DNA from: Verrucomicrobiota bacterium
GTDB lineage: Bacteria > Verrucomicrobiota > Verrucomicrobiia > Opitutales > Opitutaceae
Direction: 5' to 3'
DNA: 64,000 nucleotides
Assembly: GCA_023433275.1 (NCBI GenBank)
Contig: JAEZDN010000130.1
Span: 50,450 to 114,449 of the forward strand
How positions within the stretch are numbered: the first letter of the stretch is position 1; the number at the start of each line of letters is the position of its first letter. Positions 8,902 to 17,352 of this stretch are shown here, in pieces. The notes below the pieces were generated by a model, which saw nothing but the letters and a program-made list of their open reading frames with translations, had not been told where the DNA came from and did not search any database. The position numbers were made by a program, and so were the translations under genes.

Positions 8902-10998
8902 CTAGGCGGGTTGGTTTTCCTTCGTTGCGCGCTGGCCGTCAATCATTGCCTGCAAACGCACCGCCCACCATGACACCTCACGAATCTCCGCGAGCGGGAT
9001 CGGGGCGGCGCTGCAGTGCCGCACAGCTTCAAGAAACACTCCCACTGCTTCATAATGCCCTTTTCGCGGGACGCTCAGCCAGCTCCCCCCCTGCCCTACA
9101 CCGCGGAGTCCCGTCGACGTTAGTTTGGTCCAGTTGTGAATACAGAGGCTGAATTCAGCCCCGGACACGGTGATGCGCTCCTTCGGAATGTGAGAGGGCA
9201 AATCGGTGCGGTAGTCGATCCACGCCGAAGAACCGTCGCCCAACGCCAGTTCAAAGCTTCCGCCATCCTGGCCGTCCGTGTCCCGGCGCAGGCATTGCGC
9301 CGCGATAATTGACGCCCCCCCTAGGTAGCGAACCAAATCGATGAAATGGCACGCTTCGCCCACTATCCGGCCACCCCCGATCTGCGGATCAAGCGTCCAG
9401 TGATCAGGGTCGATCCGGCCCGCATTGACCACCACCTCGATCCGAAACGCCCCGGGGCGCGCCGCGAGGACCGACCGCACCCGCCTCGCCAGTGGCGAAA
9501 AACGGCGGTTGAAACCCACCACCAAAATCCGGCCCGCCGCCAGCGCCGCGGCAGTCACGGTTTCCACATCGACCGCCGTGAGCGCCAAAGGCTTCTCGAC
9601 CCAGACGTGCTTCCCCGCTCTCAGCGCCGCCAAGGCTTGCCCCGCATGGAGATCGTGGCGGGTGGTGATGAATACCGCTTCGACGCCGGGATCAGCCAGA
9701 ACTGATTGCTCGTCCGTGGTCGCCTGCCCCGCCCCGAATGCTTTGGCAGCCTGGAACGCCGAAATGCCCCTCGCCGACACGACGGTCGCCAGCTCCACGG
9801 GGTCCTCCTGGCCGGCGAGCGCTGGCAGGAGCGTGCGCGTGGCAAAATTGCCCGCGCCAATCATGGCGATCCTCACTCCCTGCGCGGGAGAAGACGGGCG
9901 AACCAACTCGATCGTGCGGCGGAGAGCTTCCTGAACCGGGCGGTGGTCGCCATAATCGAGCACGATACCCAGCGCGTGAGGGTCGTCTAGGGCCGCGTAG
10001 GTCGCGGGCGCGCTGGCAAAGACCCCGCGATGTGTAATCAGATCGGCAACCGGCAACCGGTCGGCGGCCATCCACGCCAAAACCTGCCGGAAATTGGCTT
10101 GTGCGGAGTGAGGCGAACGCGGATCGCGCGCCCCATAGGAGCACGACACCTGGAACATCACCTCGCGCCGGTAAAAGTCGGCGCGATTGAGAAGCAACCC
10201 CACTACACCCACCAGCACCACCTTGCCCCGGTGCGAACAACTACGCGCGGCTTGACTGACAATCTCATTGCTCGAGGAACTCGCCGTGATGAGCACCCCG
10301 CTCGCCCCACGGCCGGAAGTCCACGCCAGAACCGCAGCAACCGGGTCGGTTCCAGAAGGCTCGGTGCGCGCCCCAAACTTCTGCGCCAGATCGCGCCGCT
10401 CCGCCGAGGGATCGAAGCCCAGCACTTCGCAGCCCAAGCCGGTGAGGATGCGCACCGCCAACTGCCCGATCAGCCCCAATCCCACGACCACGACCCGGTC
10501 GCCCGGCTGGACGGCCAGCAAATTAATGCCTTCGAGCGCGATGGAGGCGAGCGGGGTAAAAGCTGCCGCATCGTCGCTGACCGCATCAGGAACACCCGCA
10601 CACAGACCATGGGTCACACTCACCACTTCCGCATGTGCGCCATTCGAAACCGCCCGCTGGCCGGGTTTGATCCACTCCGCGCCGCCCGCGTCCACCACCC
10701 GTCCCACTTGGCAATAACCCAGCGGGATCGGCTGGTTTAGTTTTGCGCGCACGGCTCCCCACGTCGCGATGAGGCCCTCGGCCCGCACCTTTTGCACGAC
10801 GGCCCGCACTTTCTCCGGCTGCTGGCGCATCTTGCCCAGCCAACCCGCCTTCCCGAAATTCACCAGCATGCGCTCGGTGCCAGCGGAAACCAGCGACCGC
10901 GACGTGCGGATTAGCAACGCACCCGCCTCGGGGCCCGGCGCCGGTGCGTCAACGAGAAAGGTCCGGCCGTCACCCAGGTGTTGGAGCAACTGTAGCAT
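8902..10998 (-). CDS. Two-domain oxidoreductase: zinc-type alcohol dehydrogenase fused to Gfo/Idh/MocA
   Basis: A 698-residue fusion. I place the start at the ATG giving MLQLLQHLGDGRTF, four nt after the wecB stop; a longer in-frame start inside wecB is possible but would add 25 unlike residues. Residues about 10-360 are an MDR/alcohol-dehydrogenase-like domain (PLGYCQVGRVVDAGG, GDRVVVVGLGLIGQLAVRIL). Residues about 380-698 are a Gfo/Idh/MocA domain (IAMIGAGNFATRTLLPAL, HVWVEKPLALT, VGFNRRFSPLARRV). Both halves bind NAD(P). Fusions like this are regularly found between WecB/WecC and heparinase-like genes in polysaccharide clusters. A self-contained redox or epimerisation cycle on a nucleotide sugar is plausible, but the substrate is not visible. 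Confidence 0.88.
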   Translation of the reverse strand: MLQLLQHLGDGRTFLVDAPAPGPEAGALLIRTSRSLVSAGTERMLVNFGKAGWLGKMRQQPEKVRAVVQKVRAEGLIATWGAVRAKLNQPIPLGYCQVGRVVDAGGAEWIKPGQRAVSNGAHAEVVSVTHGLCAGVPDAVSDDAAAFTPLASIALEGINLLAVQPGDRVVVVGLGLIGQLAVRILTGLGCEVLGFDPSAERRDLAQKFGARTEPSGTDPVAAVLAWTSGRGASGVLITASSSSNEIVSQAARSCSHRGKVVLVGVVGLLLNRADFYRREVMFQVSCSYGARDPRSPHSAQANFRQVLAWMAADRLPVADLITHRGVFASAPATYAALDDPHALGIVLDYGDHRPVQEALRRTIELVRPSSPAQGVRIAMIGAGNFATRTLLPALAGQEDPVELATVVSARGISAFQAAKAFGAGQATTDEQSVLADPGVEAVFITTRHDLHAGQALAALRAGKHVWVEKPLALTAVDVETVTAAALAAGRILVVGFNRRFSPLARRVRSVLAARPGAFRIEVVVNAGRIDPDHWTLDPQIGGGRIVGEACHFIDLVRYLGGASIIAAQCLRRDTDGQDGGSFELALGDGSSAWIDYRTDLPSHIPKERITVSGAEFSLCIHNWTKLTSTGLRGVGQGGSWLSVPRKGHYEAVGVFLEAVRHCSAAPIPLAEIREVSWWAVRLQAMIDGQRATKENQPA

Positions 10999-11002
10999 GG
11001 GC

Positions 11003-12175
11003 TCAAACCGCCTTCCCGCCCAGCGAGCGTTCCAATATTTCCCGGATGCGAGCCGAGGCCTGCCCGTCTCCATAGGGATTCCTCAGGCTCGCACGGCGTA
11101 AGTACTCCTGCGAATCGGATAACAGGGCAACGGCTTCGCGCAGGATGCGATCCGGATCCGTGCCAACCAGGGTGCAGGTGCCGGCGGTGACGCCCTCGGG
11201 GCGCTCGGTTGTTTCCCGCATCACGAGCACCGGCTTGCCGAGGCTGGGGGCCTCCTCCTGCACGCCGCCCGAATCACTCAAAGCAAAGGTGCAACGGTCC
11301 AGCAGCCAGATGAAATCTTCATACGCCGCAGGTTCAGTCAGCGCCACGCGCGGATTCTTGCCAAGCAACCGCTTCACAGGCTCCTGAACCTGGGGGTTCA
11401 GATGCACCGGGTAGAGCACGCCCAAGTCATCATAAGTTTCGGTGAGACGGTTGATCGCCGCGCAGATACGTTCGAACCCATCGCCGAAGGACTCGCGCCG
11501 GTGCCCCGTGACGAGCACCCATCGTCCCGGGGACTCGCCCAGGAAACGGCGGACAAACGCGGGCGGAATCCCCATGCGGCCCGCGATATCCTCGGGCACC
11601 ACGCCCCGCGCCCGGATGCGTTCGCGCACCCAGAGCAAGGCATCAATAACCGGATTGCCGGTCACATGGCATTGGTCCGCCGCGATGCCCTCCCGCAACA
11701 GATTCTCGCGCGAAAGCACGGTGGGGCAGAAATTCCACCGCGACAGCGGCGAGGTCAGCCGCCGATTCATCTCCTCCGGGAACGGTGAGTCCATATTGCC
11801 CGTGCGCAACCCGGCCTCGACATGCCCGATCGGCACCCGTTCGTAGAAGGACGCAAGGGCTGAACCGAGGACCGTGGTCGTGTCGCCTTGGAGCAAAATG
11901 GCGGCGGGGCGCAACTCGCGCAAAGCGCCCGTCATGCCGGTGACAATCCGCGCGGTGAGGTCGGAAAGCCCCTGCCCGGGCTGCATGAGGCTGAGCTCGA
12001 CATCCGGCGTGAGTCCGAAGACGCCAAAAGCCTGGTCGAGCATGTGACGGTGCTGGCCGGTCGAAATCAGGCGTGGCTCCAGCAAGGCGCTCTGTTTCAG
12101 CGCCGCGTAGACGGGAGCCATCTTGATGACTTCAGGCCGCGTGCCGGCGACGATGGCGATGATCTTGGTCGACAT
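11003..12175 (-). CDS. wecB: UDP-N-acetylglucosamine 2-epimerase (non-hydrolysing)
   Basis: A 390-residue protein with the complete WecB signature set: IVAGTRPEVIKMAPVYAAL, VQGDTTTVLGSALA, HVEAGLRTGNMDSPFPEEMNRRL, VTGHRRESFG, and SDSGGVQEEAPSLGKPVLVMR followed by ETTERPEG. It converts UDP-GlcNAc to UDP-ManNAc in the cytoplasm. The usual length for the family is about 370-390, so it is intact. It lies 21 nt downstream of the hisF paralogue and 4 nt upstream of the two-domain oxidoreductase. With wecC it should supply UDP-ManNAcA, a likely acidic component of the repeat unit and one possible substrate for the adjacent amidination genes. Confidence 0.96.
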   Translation of the reverse strand: MSTKIIAIVAGTRPEVIKMAPVYAALKQSALLEPRLISTGQHRHMLDQAFGVFGLTPDVELSLMQPGQGLSDLTARIVTGMTGALRELRPAAILLQGDTTTVLGSALASFYERVPIGHVEAGLRTGNMDSPFPEEMNRRLTSPLSRWNFCPTVLSRENLLREGIAADQCHVTGNPVIDALLWVRERIRARGVVPEDIAGRMGIPPAFVRRFLGESPGRWVLVTGHRRESFGDGFERICAAINRLTETYDDLGVLYPVHLNPQVQEPVKRLLGKNPRVALTEPAAYEDFIWLLDRCTFALSDSGGVQEEAPSLGKPVLVMRETTERPEGVTAGTCTLVGTDPDRILREAVALLSDSQEYLRRASLRNPYGDGQASARIREILERSLGGKAV

Positions 12176-12196
12176 AGACGAAACGCCCGCGCGCGC

Positions 12197-12970
12197 TCAG
12201 CGCGGCAGGCCCTCCCACAAGGCGGCTTTCTGGCCGCGATCAGGATAATTGATCAGCACCGCCCGGTAAATGCCCTTGAACACGAACAGGCTGCCCGCCG
12301 CTGCCCCGACGAGGCCAAACTCTCGCACCAGCGCACCAATGTCCGAGAGCGAACCCGCACCTCCCAGCACGGTCATGGGGATTGTGATCTCCGCCCGCAC
12401 GTCGCGCGCGAGTTCCAGGTCATAGCCCTTCATCGCCCCATCGCGATCGATCGAATTGAGGACCACCTCACCGGCCCCCAGTTTTTCGGCGGCGCGGGCC
12501 AGTTCCTGCGGCGGGCGCCCGGTCGCCCGGGTGCCGTTGTGCGTCCACACTTCATACCCGCCGGCACTCGTTTTGCGTACGTCGAGCACCACGACGACGC
12601 TCTGGCTGCCGATGGTCGCGGCCATGCGGGCGATGAGATCCGGATCGGCCACGGCGGCCGCACTGATGGCCACCTTCTCGACACCCATGCCAATGATTCG
12701 CTCGGCCTGCGCCACGCTGGTCACGCCGCCTCCATAGCAGAGCGGCATGCGGCATTCGGCCGCGAGGCTCTTGATCAGTTCGTAGCGCGGTTCGCTCCCT
12801 AGGGCGGTGGCGTCCACATCCAGCACAATCAGCTCGTCCACTTCTTTCTCATTGAAAATGCGGACCGCATTGATCGGGTCGCCCACGTATTTCGGGGCCC
12901 CAAATCGGACCGTTTTCACGAGGCCTCCGTCCTTGATAAGGAGGCAGGGAATGATGCGCGGCGTGAGCAC
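12197..12970 (-). CDS. hisF: HisF paralogue of the sugar-amidination type (ammonia-channel/lyase-like partner)
   Basis: A 257-residue (beta/alpha)8 barrel starting at a GTG (MLTPRIIPC), 2 nt after the hisH stop. It aligns end to end with HisF, including the GSQSVVVVLD strand with Asp130. The position equivalent to catalytic Asp11 of histidine-pathway HisF is Leu11 (CLLIKDGGLVKT). CLL-KD-GLVKT, YVGDPINA and RIFNEKEVDEL are characteristic of the O-antigen HisF2/WbuZ group, which works with HisH2 and an N-acetyl sugar amidotransferase to turn an acetamido group into an acetamidino group. Loss of Asp11 argues against a role in histidine synthesis. A longer frame continues upstream but only overlaps hisH. 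It is one unit of a three-gene module with the two genes before it. Confidence 0.92.
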   Translation of the reverse strand: MLTPRIIPCLLIKDGGLVKTVRFGAPKYVGDPINAVRIFNEKEVDELIVLDVDATALGSEPRYELIKSLAAECRMPLCYGGGVTSVAQAERIIGMGVEKVAISAAAVADPDLIARMAATIGSQSVVVVLDVRKTSAGGYEVWTHNGTRATGRPPQELARAAEKLGAGEVVLNSIDRDGAMKGYDLELARDVRAEITIPMTVLGGAGSLSDIGALVREFGLVGAAAGSLFVFKGIYRAVLINYPDRGQKAALWEGLPR

Positions 12971-12972
12971 GA

Positions 12973-13587
12973 TTAGATCGACGCGAAGTTCAGAAGCAGC
13001 TGGATCCCCCAACGATGGCTTTTCTCGGGATGGAACTGCACGCCGTAAACATTGTCGTGGCCCACCCCCGAGGCGTAGGCGCCGTTGTAATCCGTCGTGG
13101 CCAGGACGTCCTCTTCGCGTGCCGGAGCGAAATAGTAGGAGTGCAGAAAATAGAACCGCGACGTCGCATCCAATTCCCGCATCAGGCCCACGCCCGCGCG
13201 CGGCGCCACGTTGTTCCAGCCCATGTGCGGCAGGTGGGTGCGCTGCGCAAACCGCGTGGTGTCGAAGCGCTTCACTTCCCCCCGGATCCACCCGAGGCCC
13301 GGCAGCGACCCTTCGTCGCTGCGCTCCGCCAGCATCTGCATGCCTACGCAAATACCAAGGAGCGGCTTGCCCCGGTGCAGCACCTCTTCGTGCAACCCGC
13401 CCTGCATGCCGGAATCCGCCAGGCGCTGCATCGCGTGGTCGAACGAGCCGACCCCCGGCAGGATGATGCGCTGTGCGCGACGCAGGGTTTCCACATCGGA
13501 CGCGGCCTCCACCGCGATGTTCTTCGACCGGTAGATGTTGGCAATGGCCTGGACGTTGCCCAATCCGTAGTTGACGATCGCGATCAC
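12973..13587 (-). CDS. hisH: HisH paralogue: glutamine amidotransferase subunit for sugar amidination
   Basis: A 204-residue class I glutamine amidotransferase. The nucleophile is Cys80 in GKPLLGICVGMQML, and His186 and Glu188 lie in VQFHPEKSH, so the triad is complete. It releases ammonia from glutamine for delivery through the HisF barrel. The start is the GTG beginning MIAIVNYGLGNVQ. This is decided by a strong Shine-Dalgarno (GGGAGGAAAA), rare in this window, and by a 4-nt overlap with the stop of the amidotransferase gene upstream. The gene order amidotransferase-HisH-HisF matches wbpG-hisH2-hisF2 and wbuXYZ clusters, so it probably serves polysaccharide amidination rather than histidine synthesis. 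Confidence 0.93.
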   Translation of the reverse strand: MIAIVNYGLGNVQAIANIYRSKNIAVEAASDVETLRRAQRIILPGVGSFDHAMQRLADSGMQGGLHEEVLHRGKPLLGICVGMQMLAERSDEGSLPGLGWIRGEVKRFDTTRFAQRTHLPHMGWNNVAPRAGVGLMRELDATSRFYFLHSYYFAPAREEDVLATTDYNGAYASGVGHDNVYGVQFHPEKSHRWGIQLLLNFASI

Positions 13588-14723
13588 CGTTTTCCTCCCA
13601 TTTCGAGGCCGAACAAACGCATCACCGCCGCGCCGGCTGAATAAATATTCTCTTGGGACTTGTAGTCGCGGTAGGTCCGGTTCGGGGCGTCGAAATATCC
13701 CTGCAGTTCGGCCGTGGAAATACCGAGCTTCGTGGCGACGTATTGGAAGTCCTGGGCAATCGTCGCCTCGTCGTAAGGCGGCTGCCCGAGCCGCGCCAGT
13801 GCCTCGGGGCGCGTCATCTGGCCAGTGAGGATCAGGCTGGAATATTGCACGCGGCGCGTGTCGTAGCCGAATTTTTTTGGGAGCCAGAACGATTCGTAGA
13901 ATTTCGTGAACCGCGATTCGAAGTGCTTCTGGGGGTAGGGCTGCCAGCCGAATTTTGCCTGCAACAGGTTCATCGCCTCGCTCTTCAGGTATGGCACATG
14001 GTTGAGGGGGCGCACGACCTTGATGCGGCGAACGTAGGGCAGGTAGATCTTGTGCCGGAGGATGCTCGTGATGGGATACTTCACCAGCGGCCGGGTGCCG
14101 AAACGGCGATGGATGTCGCGCAGCTGGATAGCATCCGACTGATAATACATCCACTCGAGCGGATTGCGCACGCATTCGGTGGAGAAATTCGCGCCGGTCA
14201 GGATATGCCGCACCGAGTGCTGCTCCGCGAATTTATACATGGTCGCGAAGAAGGCGTGGTCCTGAGGTGTGTCGATGTGGGGAACGCCAGATTTGAAAAA
14301 GGCCAGCTGGAGATCCCGCATTTCCTCCCAGTCGATCACCTCGGTGAAGAGATCGAGATTCAGCTTGTCCACCAGCTTCTCGATGTTGTTGACGGCGATC
14401 TGGGAATTCCAGCCGGCGTCGACATGAAACACGAGGGGGCGCAGGCCGAATTGCTCCTTGGCTAGATAGGTGAGGTAGGAGCTGTCGATGCCGCCGCTCA
14501 TCCCGATGATGCAGTCGAAATCCCGGCCCCTACCGGCTTCCTTGATGCCGGCCACGATGGCCTCGATCTCGCGGAGCCCGCGCTCGTCCGTATGCCAGTG
14601 CGGCCGGATCTTCTGGTCGAAGGTGCGGCAGTGGTCGCAAACGCCCGTTTGGTCGAAGACAATCTTCGAGTCGGACGTATCCATCACGCAACGGGTGCAG
14701 ATTTGATACGGAAGGCGCGGCAT
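13584..14723 (-). CDS. N-acetyl sugar amidotransferase (WbpG/PseA/WbuX family)
   Basis: A 379-residue protein whose N-terminus (YQICTRCVMDTSD, then GVCDHCR) has two CxxC pairs, probably binding zinc. A PP-loop ATP-pyrophosphatase motif follows at DCIIGMSGGIDSSYLTYLA. The family activates the acetamido oxygen of a nucleotide-linked N-acetyl sugar with ATP and, with ammonia from HisH/HisF partners, makes an acetamidino group. I start it at the ATG of MPRLPYQI, because the upstream extension of the frame has no family similarity. The candidate substrates in this cluster are a pseudaminic-type nonulosonate (as for PseA in Campylobacter) or a ManNAc-type uronate (as for WbpG in Pseudomonas); sequence does not decide between them. 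Confidence 0.93.
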   Translation of the reverse strand: MPRLPYQICTRCVMDTSDSKIVFDQTGVCDHCRTFDQKIRPHWHTDERGLREIEAIVAGIKEAGRGRDFDCIIGMSGGIDSSYLTYLAKEQFGLRPLVFHVDAGWNSQIAVNNIEKLVDKLNLDLFTEVIDWEEMRDLQLAFFKSGVPHIDTPQDHAFFATMYKFAEQHSVRHILTGANFSTECVRNPLEWMYYQSDAIQLRDIHRRFGTRPLVKYPITSILRHKIYLPYVRRIKVVRPLNHVPYLKSEAMNLLQAKFGWQPYPQKHFESRFTKFYESFWLPKKFGYDTRRVQYSSLILTGQMTRPEALARLGQPPYDEATIAQDFQYVATKLGISTAELQGYFDAPNRTYRDYKSQENIYSAGAAVMRLFGLEMGGKR

Positions 14724-14794
14724 AAAATGAGGAAAGGTGGAAAGTCGCGTTCCGTTAACCCTTCCACGGCATTCGGCCGGAGCATACCGGCGCT

Positions 14795-16000
14795 TCAGGC
14801 TGGCAGGTTGTCGCTGACAAACGCTCGGAGGAATTGAGCAGCCGGCGAGTTGCCTGTCAATGCTGCCGGCCCCACGCACCGCCCGCTCAAGGCCGCAATC
14901 TCGGCAGTGGCTTCCGCCGCGGTCCACCTGCCCTCCCGCTGCAGCAACTCCGCAAGCGCATAGGCCGCGGCCGCATCAATCGGCGCCGCCGTCGCCAAGC
15001 GGGCGGCCAGCCATCTCCCCGAGCTTATGCGATAGGCGGCATCGAGCTCCTCCACGAGTTGGCTGCAGCGCAGCCCAGCAGCGGGATCGAGCCGCGGGTC
15101 CCGGGTCGCGCCCGCCGACCAAGCCAGGAATGCCGCTAGCATTCGCGCCAGCGGTCGCCGGCATGTGGCCCATTCAGGATCGGCGTCGCGGGCTGTGCCA
15201 CCGACGCTGAGCGTGCCGGGCTCGGTTGAGAAATCCAACTCGCACATTTCGCCAGCGGCACGAACCTGAAGAATCCTCCGGCGTCCAGCGGCATTCCGGG
15301 CGAGGTGTACCTGGCAGGGCACCCCCGTACCTTCCAGCTCAAGGTCGACTTCCGCGCCGCCGCCGCGCACGGCGGAGAGCCGCGCGCTGGCAGGCCACGC
15401 GGGTAGAAACGTGGCCAGGATGGGCAACACGTGCGGCAGCCAGTCCGCGAAAACAGTCAATCCCGCATCGTAACGCTTCACCTCGCCATGCCTTTCCTCG
15501 AGCGCGGGGTCCGTCCAGATAAACTCCACCGCTTCCGGTCGACCCGCAACCGCCATCGCTGCTGCAAAGTTTTCCACATACCGGGCAAACAGGAAGACAT
15601 GCGCGGCAGCCAGGCGGCCCCCGGTCGCGGCCGCCCGATTCAACAGGTCGCGCGTAGCAGCGAATCTTGGCGTCAGTGGCTTCTCGACGAGCACGAAACT
15701 GCCCGCCCGCAACGCCGATTCCGCAGCTGCCACGTGGTCGCGAGCGGCATTCGCCACAATTACAGCGCCCACGTCTGTCGCCGGGAGCGATTCGCCCAAC
15801 TCGATACGATTACGCCGGGGATGCTCCGCCTGCCATTCCCGGACGGCGCCGCCGGCCCGCGTATGCACCGTAAGGGCCACATGCATCGGCAAGAGGTCGC
15901 ACAGCACATCGAGAATCACCCGTGCCCACCGCCCGCCCCCGACAACCGCCACGCGATCCGGGGTGGCGGTCGATTCCACGGCCGTGTCACGCGACGTCAT
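14795..16000 (-). CDS. Gfo/Idh/MocA family oxidoreductase
   Basis: A 401-residue protein with an N-terminal Rossmann domain (RVAVVGGGRWARVILDVL, the dinucleotide loop) and the family signature FVLVEKPLTPR near residue 108. This is followed by the alpha/beta domain typical of sugar oxidoreductases (AAHVFLFARYVENFAAAM). About 100 C-terminal residues are helical and Ala-rich and lie beyond the usual fold. It lies 6 nt after the C-methyltransferase gene and 71 nt before the amidotransferase. An attractive inference is that it reduces or oxidises the keto intermediate left by the CDP-sugar dehydratase and C-methyltransferase just upstream. The substrate could instead belong to the amidination branch. 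Confidence 0.85.
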   Translation of the reverse strand: MTSRDTAVESTATPDRVAVVGGGRWARVILDVLCDLLPMHVALTVHTRAGGAVREWQAEHPRRNRIELGESLPATDVGAVIVANAARDHVAAAESALRAGSFVLVEKPLTPRFAATRDLLNRAAATGGRLAAAHVFLFARYVENFAAAMAVAGRPEAVEFIWTDPALEERHGEVKRYDAGLTVFADWLPHVLPILATFLPAWPASARLSAVRGGGAEVDLELEGTGVPCQVHLARNAAGRRRILQVRAAGEMCELDFSTEPGTLSVGGTARDADPEWATCRRPLARMLAAFLAWSAGATRDPRLDPAAGLRCSQLVEELDAAYRISSGRWLAARLATAAPIDAAAAYALAELLQREGRWTAAEATAEIAALSGRCVGPAALTGNSPAAQFLRAFVSDNLPA

Positions 16001-16006
16001 CCGTCA

Positions 16007-17299
16007 TCACTTGACGCCCATGAAATCGTCTGGCGCGATGATGTCGATGATCGGGCCGGTATAACCGTGCTGGCGAAGGTAACTCTGGATCTCCTTCGAG
16101 ATGTGCCACGCGAGATTCAAAAGCACGCCGTCGCGCGGGCTCGCGCCGAACAACTCGTCGTCGGAAACGATCGGAATCCGTGTGCCAGGCACGTAGTGTC
16201 CCACCTTCATGGAGCCAGGCTTTTCATGCACAGCCGAGATCGAGCGTTCGTCCAGTTCCAGCATTTTCACGAGGATCGCGGCCCGGCCCGGGAACGCCTT
16301 GGCCTTCAGCGGGCCAAATTTGCCGACGTAGCCGTCGATCAGCGCCCGCTTGGCCTGCCGCCAACTCGCGATGTTCTGGCGAAGGTCCGCGAACTGCGCC
16401 GCGAATTGGCTTTCCTTCGCCTCCAGCTGCTGCAGGTCGACGGTTCCGGGCGCGGGCGCGGGATTGCCGCCCAAATAGACCCGGATGTTGCCGCCATAAC
16501 GCGCGGGAAACTCCACGCCGGAGAGCATCACACCGAGCGAGCGGGCGATATGCTGGAACGAGGTGAAACTGTAGGTGCGCGGATGCTCGTGGTAGAAGGT
16601 GTCAAACTGGTTCCCGTCGAGCACGGAGCCCAGGTAGTGATTCTCGATCACGATCACGGTGGTCGGGTTCATCAGCTGCTGGAGGGAACGGATGACGTCA
16701 CGCAGATCCTCGATGTGGGCGAACACATTAGTGAAAACGATGAAGTCGGGCGAGCCATGCTCGGCCCGCACCTCGGCGGCCAGCTTCTCCGAAAGGTAAC
16801 CGTTGTAGGCGACATGACCCTGCGCGCGGGCGTCCAGGCAGGCATCCGTCGGCTCGATGCCGATCGTCACCGCGCCCTGCTTGCGGAAAAAACCCAGCAA
16901 GCTCCCATCGTTGCAGCCGATGTCTACCACACGCTTCCCCGTGAGCGGGCCGAAACGCCGCACGCAGGAATCCACCAGGCTGGCCATGCCGCTCAGGACG
17001 TCCGCCGTGAAACGCGAACGATAGTGGTAGCTTTTCGGAAACAGGTCCTGTTTGGGGATCTGATATCGCTGATGGGCGGTGCGGCAGCGGTCGCAGTAAA
17101 GTATCTCGATCGGATATTCCCGGCACACCCGGGGATCCCCCACCGGGATGAGATCGTCGCACATGGGGTGCGATCCCAGGTTGAGCACGGAAGCCAGGTG
17201 GCCATTGCCGCACACTTCGCAGGCAAAGCCCGCCGTTGGTTCGATTTTCATAGGAGGGCTGACATGGGGGGTTCGGAGGGATGGAGTTAAAATAGACAT
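16007..17299 (-). CDS. Nucleotide-sugar C-methyltransferase (TylC3/virenose-type)
   Basis: A 430-residue SAM-dependent methyltransferase. An N-terminal zinc-binding segment (ACEVCGNGH about residue 26, YCDRCRTAHQ about residue 70) precedes a class I methyltransferase core (VVDIGCNDGSLLGFFRKQG). A C-terminal domain contains FYHEHPRTYS and ARYGGNIRVYLGG, the signature of sugar C-methyltransferases that methylate C3 of 4-keto-6-deoxy sugars through an enolate. A second possible start gives MKIEPTAGFACEVC, 16 codons later. Its position just after rfbF and rfbG suggests that CDP-4-keto-6-deoxyglucose is the substrate, yielding a branched deoxy sugar. That pairing is inference; the family itself is clear. 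Confidence 0.9.
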   Translation of the reverse strand: MSILTPSLRTPHVSPPMKIEPTAGFACEVCGNGHLASVLNLGSHPMCDDLIPVGDPRVCREYPIEILYCDRCRTAHQRYQIPKQDLFPKSYHYRSRFTADVLSGMASLVDSCVRRFGPLTGKRVVDIGCNDGSLLGFFRKQGAVTIGIEPTDACLDARAQGHVAYNGYLSEKLAAEVRAEHGSPDFIVFTNVFAHIEDLRDVIRSLQQLMNPTTVIVIENHYLGSVLDGNQFDTFYHEHPRTYSFTSFQHIARSLGVMLSGVEFPARYGGNIRVYLGGNPAPAPGTVDLQQLEAKESQFAAQFADLRQNIASWRQAKRALIDGYVGKFGPLKAKAFPGRAAILVKMLELDERSISAVHEKPGSMKVGHYVPGTRIPIVSDDELFGASPRDGVLLNLAWHISKEIQSYLRQHGYTGPIIDIIAPDDFMGVK

Positions 17300-17352
17300 A
17301 CCTTTGCCAAGGGAAGCCTAGTTTTCTCGCGGCCGCGGGCGGCGAGAAAGGC

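Noticed and set aside
12971..13351. N-terminal extension of the HisF paralogue by about 127 residues
   Set aside because: The extension runs out of frame across hisH and has no similarity to anything. The GTG just after the hisH stop gives a canonical HisF N-terminus.
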